Origin: Thermoflexia bacterium
Lineage (GTDB): Bacteria > Chloroflexota > Anaerolineae > B4-G1 > SLSP01
Reading direction: 5' to 3'
Assembly: GCA_030605705.1 (NCBI GenBank)
Contig: JAUWHU010000268.1
Span: 1 to 12,739, forward strand
Length of the DNA stretch: 12,739 bases
Part shown: in pieces, positions 6,424-12,674 of the stretch
Numbering within the stretch: position 1 is the first letter of the stretch
Layout: every line of letters starts with the position of its first letter
Position numbers and translations under genes: made by a program
The notes under the pieces: model-generated
Told to the model about the DNA's origin: nothing
Databases searched by the model: none
The model's input: the letters and a program-made list of their open reading frames with translations, nothing else

Positions 6424-7506
6424 ATGTATGAACCCCGTTTCCAACGCACGGACACACTAATCGCCATGATTGGCCGCATCGAGGCGGCACGAGCTATCCT
6501 GCTACGCGCGCCGATTGCGGTCTACTGGGCATCCCAACTGCGCCGCGAGGCCCTGGTCCGCAGCGTCCACCACTCGACCAGCATTGAGGGCAACCCGCTC
6601 TCGTTGGAAGATGTCACCGATCTACTGGAAGGCCGCGAGGTGGCTGCCCATCCCCGTGAAAAGCGCGAGGTGCTCAACTATGTCGAGGCGTTGGACTATA
6701 TTGACCGCGAGTATCAGAACCGTCCCGAAAAGTTGATCACAGAAGAAACCATCTGCCAGTTGCACCGCCTGGTCATGCGCGGAGTCCTGTCGGAGCGCGA
6801 GGCTGGATGCTATCGGCATGTACCTGTGGTCGTCGGCATCCCTGCTACCGGCGAGATTCGCTTCCGCCCGCCCGACTGGGACGAGGTACCGTACCTGGTG
6901 GCTGACCTGGTCGCATGGCTGAATAGCCATCAGGCGGACGAACTGATGCCGGTCTTGCACGCCGGCATCGCCCACTACGAGTGTGTCCGCATCCACCCGT
7001 TCGTGGACGGCAATGGACGGGCGGCGCGTGCCCTAGCCACGCTGATCCTCTACAAACGTGGTTTCGACACCAGGCGGTTCTTTGCCCTGGAAGAGTACTA
7101 TAACATGGACCGCCAGTCCTATTACGATGCGTTGGCTGCGACCGACGAGAGTGGGGACCTGACCGAGTGGTTAGAGTACTTTGTACAGGGCATCGCGGTA
7201 GAGATGGTGCGATTGGAGCAACGCATCACCGCCCTGGGTCAAATCGTGCGCCGCGCGGCAGGCACAGAGGCTTCCGTCGTGGGCCTGAGTCCTCGTCAAA
7301 TTCGGGCGCTAGAGTTCCTGCTACAGGAATCACGCCTGACGACGGCGTTATACAGTCAGTGGAACCGGGTCTCGCGCGCCACAGCCCAACGCGACCTGGC
7401 CGACATGGTATCCAGAGGGCTGTTGGAACAACGAGGGGTAGGACGAGGGACATACTACGCTCTGCCCAGATCCGATGAGGCGCAAACCGTCTCGAATGAG
7501 GCGTAA
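6424..7506 (+). CDS. Fic-family AMPylation enzyme with inhibitory motif and C-terminal winged helix
   Basis: This is a complete 360-residue Fic protein. The catalytic motif HPFVDGNGRAAR lies at 191-202, with H191 the expected catalytic histidine and the following loop the ATP-phosphate anchor. The class II inhibitory motif, (S/T)xxxE(G/N), is seen as STSIEG at 51-56 upstream of the Fic core, so E55 would block ATP until released. A flap-like segment precedes the core (GEIRFRPPDW, 143-152). Residues about 287-347 form a winged helix-turn-helix (LSPRQIRALEFLL, then SRATAQRDLADMVSRGLLEQ), usual in Fic proteins of this length and probably binding DNA. Enzymes of this fold transfer AMP from ATP to hydroxyl side chains; the target here is unknown. 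GGAG lies about seven bases before the ATG. No antitoxin partner is visible; inhibition is within the protein. The gene is flanked by direct repeats. Confidence 0.93.
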   Translation: MYEPRFQRTDTLIAMIGRIEAARAILLRAPIAVYWASQLRREALVRSVHHSTSIEGNPLSLEDVTDLLEGREVAAHPREKREVLNYVEALDYIDREYQNRPEKLITEETICQLHRLVMRGVLSEREAGCYRHVPVVVGIPATGEIRFRPPDWDEVPYLVADLVAWLNSHQADELMPVLHAGIAHYECVRIHPFVDGNGRAARALATLILYKRGFDTRRFFALEEYYNMDRQSYYDALAATDESGDLTEWLEYFVQGIAVEMVRLEQRITALGQIVRRAAGTEASVVGLSPRQIRALEFLLQESRLTTALYSQWNRVSRATAQRDLADMVSRGLLEQRGVGRGTYYALPRSDEAQTVSNEA

Positions 7507-7530
7507 AGTGAGGCGAAAAATCTCGAATGT

Positions 7531-7599
7531 GCCCTGCTGCGCAAATTAGGCACCGAGGCCATACGCGCGGGCTTCGCCGACGCCTGGCGCCGCGACGTT
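7531..7599 (+). pseudogene. Short second remnant of the broken gene's 3' part
   Basis: Directly after the Fic stop (TAA, 7504-7506) the same reading frame encodes LLRKLGTEAIRAGFADAWRR, nearly the same as RLRKFRTEAIRAGFADAW in the upstream pseudogene. Only about 23 codons remain before the sequence turns into a purine-rich spacer. It has no start of its own. It stays open in frame into the gene starting at 7645, so automatic gene callers may start that gene too early. Confidence 0.75.
7537..7594 (+). repeat. Direct repeat flanking fic, copy 2
   Basis: This is the partner of 6214-6271; bases 7550-7587 are identical to 6227-6264. Recombination between the copies would remove the Fic gene as a unit of 1323 bases. 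Confidence 0.85.
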
Positions 7600-7644
7600 G
7601 CGGATGGAGTAGGGAGAGTGGGGAGTGGAGGAAGGAGAATAAAG

Positions 7645-9264
7645 ATGAGGCATGAGGAACTCGAAAACCAGGCGCGTGCCCTGATTGACCAGGACCAAAA
7701 GATCGAGGCAATCAAACTGGTGCGCCGGATGACCAATTGGGGGCTGAAGGAATCCAAAGACTATGTGGACGCCCTCGCCCGTGCCGCACTGCCAGCCCTC
7801 AATCCGGCGGACGAGGCGGCGTTGGAACAAAAAGTCAAGGCGTTGATCCAGCAGGATAGGTACGCTGAAGCAGTCAAACAGGCGCGGGAACGGACCGGCT
7901 GGGGCCTGGGAGATTGCAAGGTTTACGTGGATACGCTGATCAAGGGCGACACTGTCAACTGGGTGTTCGTTGCCTCTCGCGCGAGTGACCTGTTGGACCA
8001 GGGTATGAAGGATGATGCCATCGAATGGGTCACAGCACAAGCCAAACTGGATGCACAGGAGGCGCAGGGCTACGTGGACTTTGTGTTAGCGACCAAATCA
8101 AAGCGTTCCTCCCCGGATGATCTGGAACTCCCCGCGCCGGTTGTTGCCCAGGTCCGCGACCTGCTCGCCCGCGACCGTAAGGTGGAGGCCGTCAAACTCG
8201 TGCGCATTCTGACGAATTGGGGATTGCGTGATTCCAAAGATTACGTAGATTTCTTGAGGCAAAGTGAAACCGGGGTAGATTATCGTGCTTTTTCCGCCGG
8301 TGAATTGCTGACTGCTCTGGAACTGGCTGACCGGTGCCCCGACCTGGAACTCATCCGCGCCTGCCTGGGTCGGCGCGAGGAACTGACGCCGGGCTTGCTG
8401 ACAATGTTGGCTGAAGGGTCAGACCCGGCGTGGGACGACAAAGACCCGCGCTGTTTTCGGGACATCCACGCCGGATTGCTGCTCTGTGCCTTCCGCGAGC
8501 CGGCCGCCTTGCCCATCTTTGGCCAGGTATTCCGCGACGAAGCGCGTGACTATATGCTGGAATGGTTCGATCAAGGCCTGCCGGCATCTTACGGGCCGCC
8601 AGCCATCCCGATGTTGATGGAAATGATGAACGATACGAGCGTCTACGATTACCCTCGTTACTCGGCAATGGGTATGCTTACCATCATTGCCCAAAACCAT
8701 CCCGAGGAGCGGGAGGGCATCGTGGAAACCTTACGGGCCATGTTGCCATCATTGACGAACGACAACATCCAGCCGCCAGACACAGAGTATTTGGAACTCT
8801 GGACCTGGATTGCCTACAGCCTGCTGGAATTACGAGATACCGATAGCCAACCCCAAGTTCTGGCTCTTTACCGCGCCGAGATGATTGACGAGTGGGTGAT
8901 GGGGGACGAGCGAGAATATCTTTCTTCCTTCCAGCAAGCGGTCAAGAAAACGCCCCACACCTATGACATTCTGAACACCTACAAGTGGTTGCACGAGCAA
9001 GCAGCCCAGGAGTCTCAATGGAAAGCAGAGGCCGGGAAGCGTGCTGCCCAGGAAGTCAAACGAAAGGCAGCTGCCGCCAGACGTGCTGCAGAGGAGCAAG
9101 CGAGAAAGGAGAAGCGAGCCCGTCGTCAAGCCGAGCATGCCACGGTCACGCTTCAGCCAGTAACTCGTACCCAGCCAAAAGTCGGGCGCAACGCTCCCTG
9201 TCCCTGTGGCAGTGGACGTAAGTACAAGCATTGCTGTGGCAAGAAACACCAGGACTATGTTTGA
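7645..9264 (+). CDS. Four L7/L12-CTD-like repeats fused to a DUF1186-like helical region and a SEC-C zinc motif
   Basis: I chose ATG at 7645 because AAGGAG lies eight bases upstream; an earlier GTG at 7618 sits in a purine-rich spacer. The product has 539 residues. Four repeats (about 8-44, 62-97, 112-147, 168-204) follow the pattern ALIDQDQKIEAIKLVR..TNWGLKESKDYVD, which matches the C-terminal domain of ribosomal protein L7/L12 (VIKAVR..TGLGLKEAKDLV); the third is degenerate. Residues about 218-440 are helical and resemble DUF1186, with EELTPGLLTMLAEG, LLLCAFREPAALPIF and HEAT-like spacing. Residues 451-498 are a charged Ala/Arg/Lys/Glu helix. A SEC-C motif ends the protein (GRNAPCPCGSGRKYKHCCG, 514-532; C519, C521, C530, C531 bind zinc). 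A binding or adaptor role is inferred; no catalytic site is seen. pglZ remains begin six bases after its stop. Confidence 0.85.
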   Translation: MRHEELENQARALIDQDQKIEAIKLVRRMTNWGLKESKDYVDALARAALPALNPADEAALEQKVKALIQQDRYAEAVKQARERTGWGLGDCKVYVDTLIKGDTVNWVFVASRASDLLDQGMKDDAIEWVTAQAKLDAQEAQGYVDFVLATKSKRSSPDDLELPAPVVAQVRDLLARDRKVEAVKLVRILTNWGLRDSKDYVDFLRQSETGVDYRAFSAGELLTALELADRCPDLELIRACLGRREELTPGLLTMLAEGSDPAWDDKDPRCFRDIHAGLLLCAFREPAALPIFGQVFRDEARDYMLEWFDQGLPASYGPPAIPMLMEMMNDTSVYDYPRYSAMGMLTIIAQNHPEEREGIVETLRAMLPSLTNDNIQPPDTEYLELWTWIAYSLLELRDTDSQPQVLALYRAEMIDEWVMGDEREYLSSFQQAVKKTPHTYDILNTYKWLHEQAAQESQWKAEAGKRAAQEVKRKAAAARRAAEEQARKEKRARRQAEHATVTLQPVTRTQPKVGRNAPCPCGSGRKYKHCCGKKHQDYV

Positions 9265-9270
9265 TGAACG

Positions 9271-9570
9271 ATGATTGAGCGTATCCTGCATCACTTTCCT
9301 CCCCCACACTCACCCCCTCACGCTGGTCAGCGACCCCGACGGGCTGCTGGCCGACGAGGAGGTGCTGGCGGCGCTGGCCGAGCGCGGTTTCACGCTGGTG
9401 AACGAGCCTGACCCCGTCGCGCCGCCGAACTGCTGGACATCCTGACCGAATACCTGGAAGCGCCCCTTTGACCAGGCTCAAGGCAAGCGCCGGAGAACGC
9501 GCGCTGGGAGCAATGGCAGGCCATCGCCCGCGCCTGGGCCGAACTCATCACTCTGTGCTACGCTTTCGAT
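9271..9570 (+). pseudogene. pglZ: pglZ, broken N-terminal part
   Basis: ATG at 9271 gives MIERILHHFPPPHSP. The sequence then shifts by one base in a C-run (9313-9317) and continues in the second frame as LTLVSDPDGLLADEEVLAAL, ERGFTLVNEPDPV up to about 9420. It returns to the first frame as AAELLDILTEYLEAPL with a TGA at 9469-9471, followed by APENARWEQWQAIARAWAEL. The pieces read like the start and an inner part of the BREX protein PglZ, but far too few residues lie between them, so internal deletions are likely. After about 9570 the similarity ends and hairpin repeats begin. With 10031-11013 this makes one decayed gene. The parent was probably co-transcribed with the gene ending at 9264. Recognition is from remembered family patterns. 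Confidence 0.7.
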
Positions 9571-9679
9571 GTATCTTTTCAATATTTGGGGGGCAGCTCG
9601 GGCTGGTTGTAAACGAAGTGCAGATTGCGTACACAAAGCAGCGGTTCTCCTGCAGCAAATCTCATGCTTAACACAAAGA

Positions 9680-9707
9680 CGCAGAGTTGCATAAGGTTTT
9701 CTCTGCG
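9680..9707. repeat. Small hairpin at the left end of the repeat cluster
   Basis: CGCAGAG (9680-9686) pairs with CTCTGCG (9701-9707) over a 14-base loop. It is the first of four fold-back units that fill 9660-9970 inside the broken pglZ gene. I see no gene between 9571 and 10030. Confidence 0.55.
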
Positions 9708-9724
9708 GCTCTTCCTCTTGGCGG

Positions 9725-9807
9725 CTTGGCGTTTTTTTAACGCAAGGGCGCAAAGGCGCAGGGACGCAAAGTTTAATTTGTTTCCTGGCGACTTGGTGTT
9801 AAAAAAT
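9725..9807. repeat. MITE-like element, copy 2
   Basis: This copy shares the core of 2563-2673, including 31 identical bases (9753-9783 matching 2597-2627) and the TTAACGC / GTGTTAA fold-back ends. The outer TGCATCTT ends of copy 1 are missing. It lies between the two halves of the pglZ pseudogene, so the insertion of this cluster probably contributed to its loss. Confidence 0.8.
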
Positions 9808-9834
9808 CCGTGTTCATCCGTGAGAATCCGTGTC

Positions 9835-9861
9835 CCAAAGTCCTGCAGGAGCGCGCTTTGG
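9835..9861. repeat. Hairpin with CCAAAG/CTTTGG arms
   Basis: CCAAAG (9835-9840) pairs with CTTTGG (9856-9861). The interior contains the small palindrome TCCTGCAGGA. It is preceded by three short TCCGTG units (9807-9832). It is part of the same repeat cluster. Confidence 0.55.
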
Positions 9862-9919
9862 AAATCCTTTCAGCCTTCAGTGCAGACGTATCATCTCAAT
9901 ATTCTGGGGTAATTTTTTT

Positions 9920-9968
9920 ACCACGGAGAACACAGAGTTTTCTTGTTTTTCTCCGTGTTCTCCGTGGT
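9920..9968. repeat. Long hairpin, 18-base arms of ACGGAGAACAC type
   Basis: The arm at 9920-9937 (starting ACCACGGAGAACAC) pairs with 9951-9968 at 17 of 18 positions, with a 13-base T-rich loop. No T-tract follows, and no gene ends here, so I do not call it a terminator. It is the right end of the repeat cluster. Confidence 0.75.
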
Positions 9969-10030
9969 GAGAATGACGAACGACGGAACGTTTCTCCCTA
10001 TTTATTGAACAGATACCTTCCGATGCACCG

Positions 10031-11013
10031 TTGGAGCCAGCCCAACGAGACACATACCAAAAGATGCGGAGTGAGATAGACGCCGCCTTTCTGGCCTGGC
10101 TGCGCCGGCGCTACGCTCCCCTGGGCGGTCAGCGACTGCCCGCGCCCCACCACGTCCATCACGTGCCCCACTACATCGCCTATCAGCGCCGCCGGGGTGG
10201 GGCGGATCGTATGGCGCTGCTCATCCTGGATGGCATGTCGCTGGCGGACTGGACGCTGATCGGCCCGGTGTGGCGCGCCCGTCACCCGGACTGGCGTTTT
10301 GAGGAACGCCTTCTTCTGGCGCAGGCGCCCACCATCACCACCGTATCCCGCCAATCGCTCGTCAGCGGCCGGACGCCGTCCGACTTCGCCGCCACATTGG
10401 ACACCACCCGCGTTGAACCTAAGCAGTGGGCGGCCTTCTGGGCCAGAGAGGGCTTGTTGAGGGAAACCTGTCCCCACGTCCACCTGGCGCTGGAGCGGGA
10501 CGAGCCGCCGCCGGAGGTGGACAGCGCCCGCACTGCGCCCTGTGCCTGATCTACAACAAAATAGACGATATGGTACACGATACTACCCTGGGAACGACGG
10601 GTTTTCAGGCGTCGCTGAACGTCTGGCTGGAAAAATACAGCGAACAATTGGAAGACCTGGTCGCCGCTCTCCTGGCGCAAGACTTCACCGTCTACCTGAC
10701 CAGCGACCGCGGTCATGTCGAAGCGCGTGGCTTCGGACAGCCTTCCGAGGGCCTCACCGTGGATTCCCGAGGCCGGCGGGCGCGCATTTACAGCGACCGT
10801 CGCGCCGCCGCAAACGTGCAGCAGGGTTTCTCCCAGACGATCCTGTGGGGTGGGGATGGTCTACTCCCCGACGACATCTGGGTGCTTATGCCCGAGGGAC
10901 GCTACGCTTTTGCCGCTTTCAATGAGACCGTTGTCACTCACGGTGGCCTCACCCTAGATGAGGTGGTTGTTCCCCTGGTGACGATAAACTTGCAGGAACG
11001 AGATGATGAATAA
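10031..11013 (+). pseudogene. pglZ: pglZ, C-terminal part with one frameshift
   Basis: From 10031 the frame reads into SEIDAAFLAWLRRRYAPLG and LPAPHHVHHVPHYIAY, then LLILDGMSLADW with the metal-binding Asp expected of the PglZ alkaline-phosphatase-like fold, PTITTVSRQSLVSG and FAATLDTTRVEPKQWAAFW. It stops at TGA 10547-10549. Near 10536 one base appears to be missing, and the sequence goes on in another frame with ALCLIYNKIDDMVHDTTLG, VYLTSDRGHVEARGFG, FSQTILWGGDGLLPDDIW and ETVVTHGGLTLDEVVVPLV to TAA at 11011-11013. The match to PglZ C-termini is strong throughout. PglZ is the only component shared by all BREX types. With the upstream lesions the gene cannot make a full protein; a separate C-terminal fragment from an inner start such as 10570 is possible. 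The motif SDRGH has Arg where an SDHGH form is expected. Confidence 0.8.
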
Positions 11014-11749
11014 AGGAATTGGCTTTAACCGCACCATTTTTCTTCCCTGGCTTGATGCTGTCGCTGCTTTCTGTGCTGAGACTGACGACCCGGCTGAGAT
11101 TCGAGCGTGGTTGGGGCCGGTGGTCGGGCAGAACCTCAAGGGAGTTGACGCCCGGCGCAAGACGATAGACATCCTGATCAACATCTGGCTCAAGAGCTCC
11201 GCTGTAGCGCCGGAAATGCACGCCGAGGCCGTCTCCTGGTTTCAGGCTGCCCAATCACTCGGTGACCGCCTGTGGCTGCACTACGGCCTGGTGCTGGTGT
11301 ATTACCCTTTTTTCCGCGAGTGCGTGGCGATCATCGGCCAGTTCAGCCGGCACGAGGGCACGCTCACAAACAGAATGGTCAAGCAGCGGTTGGCGGCTGA
11401 GCGGGGACATTTAGGCTCCCTCGACCGGTCGGCAGAGCGCGTTGTGGCCTCTTTGCGTAACTGGGGCATTTTGGCCGAATCGGATCAGCGCCATGCTTAC
11501 ACACCGCAGCGCCAGGCCCTCACCGCCAGCGACACTAACCTGGAAGCCTGGCTGCTGGCCTGTGCGTTACGCGCCCATCACGCTGAGGAACTCCCCTTCG
11601 CCGACTTACTCCACTTGCCGGAGCTCTTTCCCTTTCGTTTTTCTATCGAGCTAGCGCAGCTTTACGAGCATCCCTGGTTTGTGGTGCAGCGTCAGGGTAC
11701 AGGGTGGACCATGGTGCGGCTACACGAGCATTTGAGGAGGCAAGAATGA
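11003..11749 (+). CDS. BrxA/DUF1819-like BREX-associated protein
   Basis: This intact 248-residue protein starts at ATG 11003 (or 11006) inside the end of pglZ, overlapping by 11 bases, with AGGA just upstream. Translation was therefore probably coupled to pglZ. Two segments resemble BrxA (DUF1819): a hydrophobic helix LWLHYGLVLVYYPFFREC (90-107) and a winged-helix-like part, LTNRMVKQRLAAE (121-133) then LDRSAERVVASLRNWGIL (140-157). Known BrxA proteins are small helical DNA-binding proteins of BREX, and in type 3 loci brxA follows pglZ, as here. The C-terminal 80 residues (EELPFADLLHLPELFPFRF and YEHPWFVVQ) are longer than I expect for BrxA. The assignment rests on pattern and context. The stop overlaps the next ATG by four bases. 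Confidence 0.6.
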   Translation: MMNKGIGFNRTIFLPWLDAVAAFCAETDDPAEIRAWLGPVVGQNLKGVDARRKTIDILINIWLKSSAVAPEMHAEAVSWFQAAQSLGDRLWLHYGLVLVYYPFFRECVAIIGQFSRHEGTLTNRMVKQRLAAERGHLGSLDRSAERVVASLRNWGILAESDQRHAYTPQRQALTASDTNLEAWLLACALRAHHAEELPFADLLHLPELFPFRFSIELAQLYEHPWFVVQRQGTGWTMVRLHEHLRRQE

Positions 11750-12402
11750 CCAAAGCACAAGAGGTACGCCCCGGTTGTTTGGGTAGGATTCTCCAAGTTT
11801 TTGGTCTGCAGACTAAGGCGCAGCCGCAGACGGAGCGATTTCCCTATCGTTTGACAGATAAATTTCTATCCGCAGCGGAGTTGAGTTTCTATCATGTCCT
11901 CCGGCAGGTGATAGGAGAACAAGCCGTGATCTGTTCCAAAGTCTCACTGGGGGATCTTTTCTATCCCCAGACCGGAGACCGCAGTCAGAATACGAGCTAT
12001 CGGAATAAAATTGACCGGAAGCGCGTGGATTTCTTGCTCTGCGACCCACAGACCATGACTCCGCTGATGGGGATTGAGTTGGATGACGCCAGCCACAAGC
12101 GGACCGATCGCCGGGCACGGGACGAGTTTGTAGATGGAGTATTTGAGGCCGCGAAGTTGCCACTCGCGCGGGTGCGCGCGCAAGCCAGCTATGCGCCCCG
12201 CGAAATCGCCACGCAGCTCAAACAAGCGGGGTTGGGAAAAAGCCCGGCTGTTGCGGAAGTGCCCTTAGAAGAACCCCCGCTCTGCCCGGATTGTGGCATT
12301 CCAATGATTGTGCGCACAGCCAAGCGCGGGCCGCACCAAGGCGAGCAGTTCTACGCTTGCCCAAACTATCCAGACTGTCGGCAAATTTTACCGTTCCCAT
12401 AA
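11746..12402 (+). CDS. DUF2726 nuclease-like protein with C-terminal topoisomerase-type zinc ribbon
   Basis: I place the start at ATG 11746, where ATGA overlaps the previous stop and GAGGAGG lies seven bases upstream; the longer frame from 11704 has no such site. The product has 218 residues. Residues about 38-148 match DUF2726, whose fold is related to restriction endonucleases: LTDKFLSAAELSFYHVL (37-53), the core KRVDFLLCDP (92-101), PLMGIELDDASH (106-117) and RDEFVDGVFEAAKLPLARVRA (split over 125-145). E46, D95 and E111 are candidate active-site acids. A zinc ribbon follows (C180, C183, C205, C211; LCPDCGIPMIVR and FYACPNYPDC), like the C-terminal fingers of topoisomerase I. It probably binds DNA and may cut it; activity is inferred. 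As last gene of the operon after a BrxA-like protein it may serve defence. A terminator follows at 12431. Confidence 0.8.
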   Translation: MTKAQEVRPGCLGRILQVFGLQTKAQPQTERFPYRLTDKFLSAAELSFYHVLRQVIGEQAVICSKVSLGDLFYPQTGDRSQNTSYRNKIDRKRVDFLLCDPQTMTPLMGIELDDASHKRTDRRARDEFVDGVFEAAKLPLARVRAQASYAPREIATQLKQAGLGKSPAVAEVPLEEPPLCPDCGIPMIVRTAKRGPHQGEQFYACPNYPDCRQILPFP

Positions 12403-12430
12403 TCTGCCTTATACGTTGACAACTCCTCGA

Positions 12431-12475
12431 AAACCCCGTAAAATGACCTCGCAAGAGCCGTTTTACGGGGTTTTT
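12431..12475 (+). terminator. Rho-independent terminator of the accessory operon
   Basis: A perfect 13-bp stem (12431-12443 with 12461-12473, AAACCCCGTAAAA and its complement) encloses a 17-base loop that itself holds CTC-GCAA-GAG, and the stem runs into a T-tract at 12471-12475. It lies 28 bases after the DUF2726 stop. Confidence 0.92.
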
Positions 12476-12525
12476 CTGCTTCAAAACCCAGCGCATAAAT
12501 CTAAAGCCCGCCGAGGAGGGTTCCG

Positions 12526-12630
12526 ATGACCACATTCTTGGACGAATTCACCGCCTATTTGCAGGCCCAGCGCACGCCGAAGGCGCTCAGCGCGCAGGAT
12601 TTGAGCGCGGCGGTGGCAGGGTTGACGTGA
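12526..12630 (+). CDS. 34-residue ORF with strong ribosome binding site, unknown
   Basis: ATG at 12526 follows GAGGAGG by six bases, a better site than most in this window, and the frame ends at TGA 12628-12630. The product starts MTTFLDEFTAYLQAQ and ends SAQDLSAAVAGLT. I do not recognise it. The good start signal with such a short frame suggests either a true small protein or the first part of a gene that has been truncated. It sits alone between the operon terminator and a probable minus-strand gene. Confidence 0.35.
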   Translation: MTTFLDEFTAYLQAQRTPKALSAQDLSAAVAGLT

Positions 12631-12638
12631 AAGAAAAA

Positions 12639-12667
12639 TTGCCCAAATGACCATTTGGCCCTATACT
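12639..12667. promoter_or_regulatory. Dyad CCAAATG-AC-CATTTGG: terminator of the minus-strand gene or plus-strand promoter with operator
   Basis: A 16-base perfect dyad spans 12643-12658. Read on the minus strand it lies 17 bases after a stop codon and runs into AATTTTTCTTT, as in a modest rho-independent terminator. Read on the plus strand, TTGCCC (12639-12644) and TATACT (12662-12667) are exactly 17 bases apart and would place the dyad in the promoter spacer as an operator. Both readings fit; the minus-strand terminator is slightly preferred because a plausible C-terminus precedes it. Confidence 0.4.
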
Positions 12668-12674
12668 TAGCGTG

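Noticed and set aside
9938..9968. Hairpin 9920-9968 as a terminator
   Set aside because: No T-tract follows the second arm and no intact gene ends upstream; it fits the repeat cluster better.
2883..10008. Shared 14-mer TCCCTATTTATTGA at 2883-2896 and 9995-10008
   Set aside because: It lies near both repeat regions, but a single AT-rich 14-mer match in a window of this size can arise by chance and the flanks differ.
10031..11013. Programmed frameshift making a full PglZ
   Set aside because: The gene also has an upstream frameshift, a stop, deletions and a repeat insertion, and the site near 10536 has no slippery heptamer.
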